64,000 nucleotides of DNA from the NCBI GenBank assembly GCA_001414485.1, contig LLEY01000164.1, positions 1-64,000 of the forward strand. Direction: 5' to 3'. Made by a program: the position numbers and the translations under genes. Every line of letters begins with the position of its first letter. Positions within the stretch are counted from its first letter, which is position 1. The notes beneath the pieces are model-generated. The model was not told where the DNA came from. It did no database searches and worked only from the letters and a program-made list of their open reading frames with translations. Shown in pieces: positions 1-11,061 of this stretch. The stretch is from Calycina herbarum (taxonomy: Eukaryota; Ascomycota; Leotiomycetes; Helotiales; Pezizellaceae).

Positions 1-16
1 CCCCCCCCCCCCCCCC
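1..16. repeat. Homopolymer C run at window edge
   Basis: Sixteen consecutive C residues open the window. It carries no telomere-type repeat. It may be a real poly-C tract or a sequencing artefact; nothing else can be said from this edge. Confidence 0.6.
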
Positions 17-105
17 GCGAGCCTCCCCCAAGTGGTAAGTCATTTCAAAAAATGGTCAACCCAAATTCAATATTTTCACAACCTCACATCTACATCCACG
101 TTCCA

Positions 106-1335
106 TCAAAACCCATCTCCCTCCTTCCACTCCCTTCCCACCTCCTTAGCTCTATTCTCCGCAACCTCCCCCCACCTCTTCGCCTCCTCAACCCTCTCCT
201 CACACCAAGTTTTCAACCCCTCAATCCTCCCTTTCAACTCCACATCCTTCCCCTCCTCCGGCCTCTCCAACAATTTCCTCTCCTCCTCCGTCGCCTTGTC
301 AAACTTATCCCTCATCTCCTCCCAACTCTTCAATTCCTCCTCCATCCTCTTCCTCTCTTCATTCCTCTCCTTCCACCCCTCCCACTCCCCCTTCCCCCCA
401 AAACACACACCGAAACCATCACAATAACAAACATGTTCCTCAGGACAAACAACATGCTCCCCCGTAAAAATAAACTGCCATATATATTCCCAAACTCTAC
501 CTGAGATGTAGTCACTCAAAGGGGTCCGCAAGAGCCAATCCCGGAAGAAAACATATCGTGAGAGAGGAAGAGCTTGGATTCTCGAGCTGGAAATGGCGAA
601 TTGGGCACAGCATGGTTGTGCGAGGACACTGGGGATGGGATCGAGAGGGAAGAGTTCAGACCATGTGCGTGCGAGGATGGTTTCTTCTTGTTTGTTTATA
701 TCTTCCTCTATAGTTCCGGGGTGCATCCAAGCTGGACAACCTGGATCCCAAGAACAACGAAGATTCATATAGCCTTCTCTCTGTACCCTTTCCGACGAGA
801 GGCGGGAGATCATTTCAACTGCGGAGTGGGAGAGGAGTTCGTTGTTGTGCCAGGCGTGCTGGTGGGAGTGCAGGAATATATTTACGTCTGAGAGGTTGTT
901 GTACTGCTCCACGATGAAAGACAAATACGCCAGCACTTCATGTCCTTTATTCCTTGGAGTATGGAACTCAGCAGTTGGATCATCGACGACGTAAATCGCG
1001 GATTGGATATTGGGGTCTGAGTCGAAGTTTGAGAATATCCAGTCTACGTCGTCGACTTTTGTTTTGGGGACGATGATGGTTTTGGTGTAGGTTTCGCCGT
1101 GGGGTTTAAGTAGACCGGGCTTGTATTGGGTTGTGGGTGTTGGGTCCCAGTCTGGTGTACTTGAGCTGATGTCTGAGAGGAGGGCTGTTGTGTCTTCGAG
1201 GTTTAGGTCGTTGGGTGGGGGTGGAGGGGGTTGGAGGGAGTCGATGAGGAGGGTGAAGTAGTGGTCGAGGGACCAGAGTGAGTAGCTTATGGCGAGAAAT
1301 GAGAGGAGGGGGATTAGTTTCTTGGGAAATGGCAT
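106..1335 (-). CDS. DUF3431 family protein, single-pass membrane anchored
   Basis: Single-exon gene of 409 residues. Residues about 6-28 form one hydrophobic segment right after a short basic N-terminus (MPFPKK), suggesting a type II signal anchor. Residues about 85-310 match my knowledge of the fungal DUF3431 family: a beta-strand opening IIVPKTKVDD, then FLHSHQHAWHN, then the cysteine-rich CSWDPGCPAW and the CCAQF block, ending with VCPEEHVCYCDGFGVCFGG. The last ~90 residues are Lys/Glu-rich and look like a charged coiled coil. The family has no assigned reaction; members resemble secretory-pathway glycan enzymes, but that is inference. The ATG at 1335 is the only one that precedes the anchor. 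Overlapping plus-strand frames are antisense shadows. Confidence 0.85.
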   Translation of the reverse strand: MPFPKKLIPLLSFLAISYSLWSLDHYFTLLIDSLQPPPPPPNDLNLEDTTALLSDISSSTPDWDPTPTTQYKPGLLKPHGETYTKTIIVPKTKVDDVDWIFSNFDSDPNIQSAIYVVDDPTAEFHTPRNKGHEVLAYLSFIVEQYNNLSDVNIFLHSHQHAWHNNELLSHSAVEMISRLSSERVQREGYMNLRCSWDPGCPAWMHPGTIEEDINKQEETILARTWSELFPLDPIPSVLAQPCCAQFAISSSRIQALPLSRYVFFRDWLLRTPLSDYISGRVWEYIWQFIFTGEHVVCPEEHVCYCDGFGVCFGGKGEWEGWKERNEERKRMEEELKSWEEMRDKFDKATEEERKLLERPEEGKDVELKGRIEGLKTWCEERVEEAKRWGEVAENRAKEVGREWKEGDGF

Positions 1336-3106
1336 TGTAGAAGCAAGGTGAGCGATGTGCGAGTATTTTGTGTGCTGAATTTTTGGTTAGCTGGACGATT
1401 ACTACTGGGATAGGATGTGATTGAGACACTTTCTTACCCCGAGCCAAAAACAAAGCAAGGTAATTGCTGTCACTCAAACATGGAAGTGCAAGACTCCTCA
1501 TGGTAGTTCGATACTTCACAAATTCATCGGGTCCCAAGACCAAGGCTCCCCCCTCATCATCGTGCCTTCCGTCCCCATAGTCACTTCCTCCCCCCGCCCC
1601 CCAAAAGAACGAAAATCTCAACTCCAGGCCATCCTCTTTTATAAAACCAAAACTCAAACACCCAGAAAGCAAACCCCTTCGCCAAAGAGTAGTGTGAAAG
1701 TCCCTCCGGCTCATTAGGAGAACTCAACACCACCTGGCACCACAAGGGAATTCAGTCCATTGTACTCTACGAAGTCAGGCGGAAGGTACGATACATATTT
1801 TATTGAGAGTTGACCGCCATTTCCTTTAGTGAGGAGATGTGTTTGAACCCTTTTTTTGTTGGTGCTAGGGGTTTGTTTACTTTATGTGTTTACTTTTTGC
1901 CTTTTTGGGAAGCAGTGATCAGTTCGGGGATTGGGAACCTTTGGGGACTTCTCATGAGTATTTCCGTGCAGATGGAAACGATGAGGGAAGAGAGTCCGGG
2001 TGGGGTATTGTGACGAAATGACAAGTGGTTGGGCGTTGATTGTGTTAAAGTGGAAGGAGCGATTAGCAAGGTGAGTGACTTCCATCCTGAAGCTGGACAC
2101 TTGTACGGGAAAGAGGTATCCGGGCTAGGAGTCTTTTTATGGTGAGCAGGAATTTCTTTCTTTCAGTTTTCATTTCCTTCTAATCTTCATCCTGCAATGC
2201 TCATCTTCGAATAAACTAGGTTGCGCGATCGATATTTTCTCTTTGCGCCTCAACGCATTTATGGTTCTCTGTACCTGTGCATGAGATCAAACGGATCGCG
2301 AACATCAAGCTGTCAGTCTTACTTCTCCTCCAACTTCTTTAGCAACCATGCTCACGGCCCTGCATAGGAAGCTCAGATTCCCTCCAGTCACAACGTCACC
2401 ACTCCTCCCAACCACCCACCACCCACCAGGGCATCCCTTCCATTCCCAAGCCCCTCCCCACACCTTCCCTCCATAACCCCAAATAACCAACATACATACA
2501 TCTACTGCAACATAACCCCCAATATAACCCAAATCTACCAGCGCCATCTGAAAAGTCCGGGATGACGAAAAACTAGCTATCTATTTCCCCTGGCTGCCCG
2601 GGGCCAGGGGGGAGATTTAAGAAATATTTAATAAGGAGTAGGCCGCGCCCTCAAGTGAGGGTGTGTGTTCCGAACCTTTTTGTTCTTTTACTTTTTGGGG
2701 ACTTTTGGGTTTGGAAGGAGGAAGGAGATAAGCGAGGAGGCGGATTTCTGGCTTTCTGGCTTACAGGTTTCCGGGGTGGGAGGAGGTAATTAGGAAGCTA
2801 CGTACAGTGCGGTAATGGTGCATGATGCATTTGGGTACTTTTGAAGAGTCATCGTTTGCGTAAATTGAACATCCAACACAAGTCTGTATCGATTCATTTC
2901 GAGAGTCCCCCTTCTCCCTGTGTGCTGCGCCTATTATGCTTACTTCGATTTTTTCATGTTAATCTTTTCCGAAATTAACAAAGACCCCTGATATTGCGAC
3001 CAAGGTTATCTCCATCTCCTCCCATCTACGAGCCTCTCCCTTTCTCGTAATAAAGATTTCTGAAAGACCACAGATCGATATAGAAACTCCTGATACACAC
3101 GATACG
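1336..3106. other. Intergenic, no supported gene
   Basis: Upstream region of the DUF3431 gene. Several short open frames occur on both strands but none has recognisable motifs or splice-linked continuation. The stretch 2430-2540 is C-rich on the plus strand and gives low-complexity frames only. Confidence 0.5.
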
Positions 3107-3316
3107 ATGCGGATGCGAGTACGCGAACCAAACCCCTTTCTCCACAACGCAACACTCTCCGATTCCCAAGTTTTAAAGGCTCTCCAAGCAGCACAGCAAT
3201 TCCGAACATTGCGAACAAAAGTATACGTGGGACCTGGCATTTCGAAATCCTCTTACCTCATACATACTGGATGGTTAGAGCAGAATTGGTTTCCGGGGAT
3301 ATTACATGGTCTTTGA
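3107..3316 (+). CDS. Possible small hypothetical protein (69 aa)
   Basis: A short frame starting ATGCGGATGCG has balanced codon use typical of fungal coding DNA for its first ~57 codons, unlike the AT-rich sequence after it. There is no signal peptide, no motif I recognise and no homologue I can name. It could be the first exon of a gene whose remainder I cannot trace, or a decayed fragment at the left border of the repeat-rich tract. The opposite strand is also open (2959-3240). Confidence is low. Confidence 0.2.
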   Translation: MRMRVREPNPFLHNATLSDSQVLKALQAAQQFRTLRTKVYVGPGISKSSYLIHTGWLEQNWFPGILHGL

Positions 3317-3373
3317 GCTCGGCTCTGGGTTGCTTTTATAACAGAGGGTTAAGAAAGGTGTTGGATGTGGACG

Positions 3374-6300
3374 TTTGCTGTCGAAAGGTAGTTCACTGTC
3401 GTTATTGGGGAGGCTATATGAGCTAAGGAAAGGATATTGCTTTTGAGGGGTTTGAAGGTACGTGGTGATTTTTGAGCTTCGGGTGTTGTTGAGGTTGGAG
3501 GATGTAATATTTGTTCAATATGTATAACAAGAACATATGGTTCCTTTTAGTCTTTTGATGTGGTAGTGGAACATTGAAGGGTATGGGGAGTATGGGGAGT
3601 ATTTTGAGGAAAGTGATTGGGGGATTACTTTGAATTTTGATGGTCATGAAAAGAGGATGTTTGGATGGTGGGTTCGCGTAAGTTGGTGGGTTTTAGACGA
3701 GTTTGGGTATGATCTTAAGATTGGTTTGTAGAGTTGAAACTAATATCTTTCTGGGAAAATGCAGACTGCTGAAAAGTTTTTGATTCCAGCAGCATAGGAA
3801 GATAGCAAAAGTATGTTTTTAGAGAACCCACAAGGCACAATTTTAATTCAGTGAAAGTCATCGCTGGCGAACGAATGTTACTCCCCCAACCAATAAATAT
3901 ATTTACCCCGTGGTCTGTTTAAGCCATGTTTCTGTCTTTGTTTCGTGGTTCTAGATCATACTAGATGAAATTTGTGGACATAACTACCCATATTATTTCA
4001 AACAACCTAGCTTAATCTAAGTGGGCTAGATTCTGATATAGAATGGGAATGAATGGGAGTGTTTGCTGTCGAAAGAAATAGTATCTTCGATTCCCTTCCC
4101 CCGCTGGTATAATAGGAGATTAAAACCTAGAGGTGAGAGCAGATTTTTCTTGGATACGAGTCACTTTTGTTTTAGTTTATATTGATTGAGTGAAAGAACA
4201 AAAGATTGCACAAAATCTCTGGTCCAAGATAATGTGGGGTTCCTTGTGGGTGTAGCTGAGTTTTCTATCTAAGTTTTCAGCAACTTGGGGTTTAGATTTA
4301 TAGATGACCATGAATTGAAAAGGAGCAAGTATTAATCTGGTTAATTTTGTTGACTTTTTACTTAGCAGTAAGATAGCATGTGGTGAGTGACTAACCAACT
4401 GAGGAGAATACGTCCGTCGACTACACAACAACTCTGACGGGAGAGAACGAGCGCTAATCGACCTTTACATCCTTACAACAGCCTCAACATGTTGTGAAGT
4501 GAGTGAGGAGATATATGGGGTGGGTGTGAGAATGAGCTCCTCTAACAAAGTGCAGGCACAAGAGAGAGCTTGGGGATAAAATGCCTTTTTTCTTACTTCT
4601 CTCTTATGCTTGCTAAGTATATCATTATCCTCTGACTGTTGAAAGGAAGAGTGCTGTTAGAGGTGAAGAAATTTGCAGAATAGATTGAATACACCTCACT
4701 TGTTCAACTCCCTTTCTTAGGACAGACTTCTTCTGAAGAAACATATTCACACTTCTCAAATGTTTCGTAGCAATTTTACAATTCAATTCCTTTCTCCTGA
4801 AGGTTACCTCGGATGGTCTACGAAGTGGTGTGTACCAACTCAAGGTCCCTGGCCCATTAGTCTTGGTATATCTTCATGTGAATTATAAACCCTTTTTCTA
4901 AAAACAGAAAAAGGAGAGACTATGCGAAACAAAGATCTTTCGGAGTCCTATTTTTGAACGTCATCTAAGTGAGAAATATCCGGCGAGAAATTACCCCACT
5001 GAAATCTCAAGCCTTGTAGAAATATAATAAAGCATAAAGAGTTAGAAGCTATACAAGGCTGTATTTCCGAGGAAGAGACATCTTCTAAACAAACCCTATA
5101 TACTGAATTTGTACAATTGATAACTATGAAGTCAACGTGTTTTGGGAATAACAATAAGGTACTTATTGACTTTGATATTGGCCTACCAAGTTTCAAATAA
5201 ATGGCGCCAAGTGTTAGTTAGTTAGACATCATACAACAGACCGATCGTACTGGAACCTCATGGGAATTCGAGTGTGCAAAGAGAAACAAGAAGAATTTCC
5301 ATAAACCTCCCCAAAGGACCAATGAGAGTGCTTACATTTGAGTGTTTGTTGCTAGGAATTAGTTTCAAACCCCCCCTACAATTTTTTGGGTTAATTTAAA
5401 TTACTGTTGATACTCCTCTTACTGTCGAAATGAGGAAAGTTCTGAATCTATCTCGACGCGGATAATGTGTAGGATGGTGCCCGAATTTGATACTGTAGTA
5501 GTTTCTAATCTTACTTTGTGGTCCAAGAGGTCTCGGTGCTAGCCCAAGAGAGACCCTCTTGTCAAGTCTAGAGCCAATAGAAGCTCCGTTAATGGGAAAA
5601 TTGAGGAGGGAAAAAAGGTTGAAAGAAATACTGTCCTTATCTTCGTCGCCGACGAAAGACTGCGGACCACCAGAGAGCAACTTCAAACCAATTAGGTTCT
5701 TCCCGAATTTGCTCTAGAAAAACTTCGGGGTAATTTCTCTTCTTCTTTTTGCTATATTAGCATTTTATTCTGCCAGAACAGCGGCTGTTCATGAACTAAA
5801 GAAGAACTTGATCAGAAACAATGGTTTTCTTTGTACAAATTTGGCCGAGTTATCAGACCATCACTTTCAAATTTAAATCTCTCTTACTAGCTTCTTCATT
5901 AGCACTGTTGTTGGTTCGACTTGGTGGTCGATAGCTTGATGCAAAAAGAGTGTATATTCTTATAACTATCGTTGATGCATACCGAGTACAAGTACAGGAT
6001 ACTCGGGGTTGTTTATATATCCGCCCTCCTCGTTAAGCGAGAAGGGCACGGCACGTGGAAGTGCTAACCACGTGTACCACGTGTATTGCATACCGACAAC
6101 TGTTAAAAGTTTAAGTGGGCTGTGAACGTTCCGAGGTCTGAGGTCTGAGCTGAGCTGTATAAATTCCTACTTGCTTTTAAAAGCAGGAGGAAGTGGTTAA
6201 ATAGCTTTTCCAGCCGTACAACTACTCAACTTAGATAAAGGAAAAAACAAAAAAAATGGGGTTAATCACATGTTGTAAGTGTGGGAAAGAGTTTTTGATG

Positions 6301-8578
6301 AATATACAATCATCTCTAACACTCTGCTAAGAAAAATAAGTTGTGTCACTTCTCTCTTTTTCTTATGTCCAAGCAAAGCCCATCCGATAGTAGGAATAAT
6401 CAAAGTTCTCACTGTCGAGTTAAAAGATGCTGTCGAATCAATAAAAAATCCCGGATAAAAACACATAAACGTGTCCACTGGAGGTATGAACAGCCTTGAG
6501 TCGACTCTCGAGATTCAGAAGCCTATCAGGAGACCGTACAAGACAGAATCATCTCCCGGTGTCGCAAGTTTCTGGAGAACCATTGAAACACTAAGTCATT
6601 CTTTTTCGCTAGTAAGTGGCGTGCCAAAACAGATTTATAACTTGCTATATATCTACCCGGTGGGTCAAAACTCTGAAGTGCTCTCATGACCCTCAATGAA
6701 GTCTCAATGAAGACTTAGGTCTCTTTGTTATCAAGCTTAGTTTCTCATTACCAAGCTTGTGTCTTGGAATTGAATGTTTGTAAGATGCTTGTCATTCTTC
6801 TTCGGCACCCTTCTCTCTCTCTTTATGTGACTACTCTCGGTCAATTGTGACAATTAATCTAGAAGAGCTAGAAGTATTAAGAAATGAAACTCCAATTCGT
6901 CTAGAGCTTCTCAATCAAAACTCTCGGTTATTCTGGGCTGTTTGGTATAATACAAAGTAAAGTAGATACCTAAGAGCAATGTTCACTTCTTTTATATTAT
7001 AACTTGCATAACTAAGGATCGTGCCCAGATGATCGTCTCAAGTTTCAAATGGAACCCGTCCTAAATAGGACGTCTGAGAAGCAAGAAGCCACTCTATTCA
7101 ACAATCAACGTCACGATTCTCTATCGCAAACCCCCCACTCAAGTACACACCTCATAGTCACCAGCTTTCGTATATTAATTACGAATTACAAACAACTAGA
7201 AGCTACCAAAGACAAAAGGCTAAATTGGAAGACGCCATTGTGTGTTGGCGAACACGCGATCTTCATAATAAGGATATGTTCGTGTTCGTGTTGTATCGCA
7301 ATAGCCTCTGTACGAGAATCCTCGCTCGGCGAAAACCAAATCAGAACAATGAACTTGACACGTTTGATCGCTACAATTTGCTGTCGAACGAACTGCCACT
7401 GTAGAGTATATCATATTTACTTCAAGACAAGTAACCATACAATATCCCTCAAAAGTACCTTCCTAAATTATCAGGAGCGTAGCGGAACTCACGTGGTGCA
7501 AATATTGCGGCAAGGATTTGGTAGCTGTCTTTCCGTTGAACTCAGTGTCGATAAAGTAACACTTTGATTTGGCATATTACTAGTGAAGAAAGATGAGAGT
7601 TTTTGCACATGGGTTGAAGGTTCGAACGACGATAAGTCCTCGTAACTCATTGATAGTTTTGGTAGCTTCAAAGTCAATATTTTGGACAGAACTTGGAGGA
7701 GTCGGTAGCATACTTGTCTCTCACTTAACGATCACTCAAGCACCTTTGTATGTTGCTGAGAAATTACTCCGCTGGACCATCAGAAGATTTGAATGATTTG
7801 TGGAAGTACAGGAGCTTAAACTCGAAAAGAAAACTATAAAGCCATAAACACCTAACATATGTGCTCGGAAGCAACCTAGTACAGTCATGCCTCAAAAGAT
7901 AAACAGTAAGACTAGCAAATACAACTTGCCGTCAAAAAACTTTTCAATGTCGGGAAAAATAATAAACTACTTTAAATAGGTGAAGTGAGAAACCTTTCGG
8001 CTAAGATTTTTGAATAGACTTGGATGAAAGGTTGGGTTTTTGAAATCATTGGTTGCTTGACTGCCGTATCAATCCGTCGCAACTCCTTTGTAGTCTTCCT
8101 TGAGGGTTTTTCTCGAAGTTGTGAGACGAGTAGAGACATAATAACCGGGAAATGGAAGTTTTATTAGAAGACAGTACAAATTCCACGATGAAATAACTAG
8201 TCTTCCCAAACAGAGTTCAAAAAACACACACTAAAAATAAGAAGGAAGGGAAGAGATAAAAACCCACTCGGTTTAACTGTAACTTACCCAATTATCTTCG
8301 TATGTTCCTAAGATTCCCAGTTCTGAGACACCAGGTTTTGTACAAATATTACGATTTGCAATAACTAGAAGCCATAGACAGAAGTTCCTGGTGAGAGGAG
8401 AAGCCGCTAACTTGAGACCAGGAACGAATAGATTTATTAAGAAGGTTATACCCATATCGTGACCATAAGCGCTAAAACCATTCCGCAAAATCGTTGGTAG
8501 CTAGAAGCAAACTCAAAATAGTGATTGAGCACCTTAGCTCAATACAATTTGCCGTCGAATAAACTCCTATTGTCGAAA
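3374..8578 (+). repeat. Dispersed ~30-nt motif family, eight copies
   Basis: A two-part motif, TTTGCYGTCGAA followed after 8-12 nt by a second ACTGTCGAAA-like half, recurs at about 3374, 4062, 4634, 5403, 6411, 7377, 7925 and 8548. The copies at 3374, 4062, 7377 and 8548 keep the first half nearly perfectly; 5403 and 6411 keep the second half best. Spacing is 546-1008 bp. In the plus frame many read as variants of FAVER..TVE; in the minus frame as variants of LSTVRG. I did not see the bipartite motif elsewhere in the window. Confidence 0.5.
6052..6163 (+). promoter_or_regulatory. Triple CACGTG cluster upstream of TATAAA
   Basis: Three perfect E-box/G-box palindromes CACGTG lie at 6052, 6069 and 6078, and a TATAAA follows at 6158. 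CACGTG is the core recognised by bHLH factors. The only frame downstream is a 24-codon one from 6256 with no clear continuation, so this is either a relic promoter or chance. Confidence 0.3.
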
Positions 8579-8830
8579 ATACAATATGTCTTTCTGAAGA
8601 ACCAAAGGCCTTCTCGGCAGTTCATAATGATATTATGAGCGCAGTGGGATTCGGGGGCAAAGGTTGCAGGAATATTATTTGAAATACAATTTCAACAGCT
8701 GACTTTCCAATGAATTCACAATCGATATGGAAGATATCTTGCCTTGGTTTGTTGCTAAAGGATATCATTGGAGCTTTTGTATTTGAGTTGAAGGTAGCAT
8801 CTTTGGTAATTTTTCAAAGATCCAGGGTTT
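7170..8830 (+). repeat. Strongly diverged ~1.17 kb direct duplication
   Basis: Several blocks in 7178-7680 reappear in the same order about 1170 bp later: the block around AACTAGAAGC (7190 and 8372), the TTTGCYGTCGAA motif (7377 and 8548), GAACTCAGTGTCGAT against GAATTCACAATCGAT (7540 and 8711), and GGGTTGAAGG against GAGTTGAAGG (7611 and 8785). A third partial copy of the last block is near 3440 (GGTTTGAAGG). Identity is low, so the duplication is old or mutated. Confidence 0.45.
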
Positions 8831-9306
8831 TTGGGTTTCATTTCAAGTACGTAAAAAGGCATGCATGCTACCGGAACCCTTCGAAAGCATAGAGGCGAAG
8901 ATTATGAGCCATGCCATCGAAGACAGGAGAAGCGTAATTGAAAATAGACTGTTGTGCAAGTGGACAGAGAAAAGCAATTCACGAAAGAAAATGGCTACCA
9001 GTGCCAAAGGAAGCCATCGAAGCCAACAAGACGACCTGTCGTTGTGAATGTTAAGAGAGGAAGTAGTAATACAATTTCGAAAAGCGCGCGGGATTCGGAG
9101 CCAGAACCGGGCATCGGCGTCAAGATCGGTGTCAAATGCGGATGGCTGATCTTCAACACTATCAATTAAACCGTGTCCGCCAGGTACAATTCATTATCAA
9201 CTCACTTATTGTTGCTCACAATATGCTAACTTTTTCATGTAAATTCAAATTATTAGATCATTAAACGTCATTATGTACATACTCATCCGCTAACGCGCCT
9301 GGCACC

Positions 9307-11061
9307 CTACAATCGAGATACTCGGAACGCGCCAGGTACCTTCTTCTGGAAGACTTGCCCCGGATCGTACTTTGTGGCAACATCCTTCATGAACTGGATA
9401 TTTGCGGCGCCATAAGTGGACAGAGGGTCTTGGGATGGATCGGCGTAGTTGAGGTATCTCCAGGCCATGTTGCCTCCCATATCGGTCGCGTATTGCTCGA
9501 GGGTTGCGGAGAATGCGGTCAACTTCTCTTGCATGATAGCCTCCTGAGCTTCGGTGTTGACGGTCCCGGTGATGAGCCACATCAGAGCGTTGTCCTTGAC
9601 AGCATCCATTCCAAGCATGTTGCCTCCCTTAGCAGCTGCCATCTCGGCGAAGTAAGTTGGAATTGGCTGGAATAGGCACTGGGTTGTAAATTCGGTGGCG
9701 TTGATGAGAGCCTTGAGCTCAGCAACCAGGTCATCGTGCATTGTGGCTGCTTTTTGGACGATTCCAGCATCGGCTCGCATGGTCAGAGTAAACCAAACAT
9801 TTCTTAAGCCGCTTGGGAGAACGTATTGGGTCGTTATGTCGGTCATTGTTCGAGTTTGGAGATCAGTTACCAGAGTGGGCACTTTGGCAATTCCGTCAAA
9901 TGCCGGAGCATCAACTGTACCGACTGTGTCGACAGTGACCATGGCGATGACAATATCTGAGAAACTACCTGGGTTGTAGGTGAAGTTTATCTAAGGGGAT
10001 GTTAGTTTTGATTGGTTGGAAATTTCGGGGAAAGCCTTACAATGAACGCATCCGCAGGAGTGGATTGTTGGTTGTTTGTGAAGTTGATCAGCTCAGTGAT
10101 GAGGGTGTCTCCATACTCTCGAGAGGCTACTCGCATACCACCCCATATTCCGGTAGTTGAAAAAGCTTGCATGTCGAAGCGAGTGACGATTCCAAAATTT
10201 CCAGAACCACCCTTCAACGCTTTGAATAAATCCGCGTTTGATGAAGCATTTGCGTTGACAATGCTGCCACTGGCAAGTACAACTTCGTAGTTGACGACGG
10301 TATCACAAGCCATTCCATAACGAGCGGTATAGTACGAATTTCCACCTCCAGTAAGGAAGCCGGCAATTCCTACATTTGCATCACGCCCACCTGTAACAGC
10401 CACTCCTTGCGCCTCGAGAGTTGCAAAGACAGAACCCCATTTGGGCCCAGGTTGGATACTTGCGAGAGTGGTGTCTGCGTTATATGTTGTGGCGTTCACT
10501 GCCGAGTATCAGTAAATGATTTTCAACTGCGAGGTGGACGAGACAGCCGCGAGAAGTTCTGAACGTTGGAAATAGGGACTTGGAAGGAGTACATACTCAA
10601 TCCAAGATCAATTGTAACTCCTTGATGGATATCGCTGGCTCCGGCCCAGTGTCCGTGACCACCACTTCGAACTGAGAAATTTCCATTGGAGCATCCGAGT
10701 GTTTTGATGACAGTCGCCACTTCAGCCGTGTTACGTGGTTGCACAATGCATAGCGGCGCTAAAGGTGCGCTTGCCGACCAGTATGAGGCTTCACGAGCAG
10801 CATAGGAGGTGGTTCCTGGGTAAAGGATCTGGGATTTCAGTCCGGCAGACACCAGAGCAGCACACTGATTTTGAATCTCGTCAGTCATTGTCTTTTGTGG
10901 AAGGGATACAGAGGCATAGCTGTGGGATTCAAAGTATCGCTCGGAAGAAGGGCAAGAAGAGTACTTACACCACTATTATTTGTTGTGTACGCCGACACAC
11001 CCTGAAACAAAAGCACTGCCGCAGCAGTCAGGACATCCTGAGTTCCAGTTTTGGTGAGCAT
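9307..11061 (-). CDS. FAD-linked oxidoreductase, berberine-bridge-enzyme type
   Basis: Four exons on the minus strand (10969-11061, 10597-10864, 10041-10498, 9307-9990) give 500 residues with consistent phases. Exon 1 encodes a hydrophobic segment (LTAAAVLLFQGVSA) that may be a signal peptide. Exon 2 begins at CAALV and carries YPGTTSY, the usual start of a PCMH-type FAD-binding domain, then RSGGHGHWAG; His101 in GGH is the expected site for covalent flavin attachment in this family. Exon 3 has ALKGGSGNFGIVTRFD. The C-terminus ends with KYDPGQVF, the typical BBE closing motif, although shorter than the common NPxNxF form. The likely role is oxidation of a small secondary metabolite or sugar at the cell surface or outside the cell; the substrate cannot be inferred. 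No biosynthetic cluster partners are adjacent. Confidence 0.85.

Larger units (their letters stand above)
3317..9306. other. Decayed, gene-poor repeat-derived tract
   Basis: Almost six kilobases without any intact gene. All frames are short and stop-rich. Diverged copies of sequence blocks recur within it (see the repeat entries), which points to old transposon or tandem-duplicate remains rather than unique spacer. Two places, about 6266 and 7496, read as similar short zinc-knuckle-like peptides (CCKCGKEF and WCKYCGKDL), which may be fragments of one old coding sequence. No terminal repeats or transposase core could be recognised. Confidence 0.55.

Noticed and set aside
1..16. Possible telomere at the window start
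   Set aside because: Pure C run without TTAGGG/CCCTAA units.
32..504. Plus-strand frames of 131 and 150 codons
   Set aside because: They are antisense to the Lys/Glu-rich end of the DUF3431 gene; low-complexity shadows.
1106..1714. Minus-strand 202-codon frame
   Set aside because: Overlaps the DUF3431 start in another frame and has no motif; proline-rich shadow.
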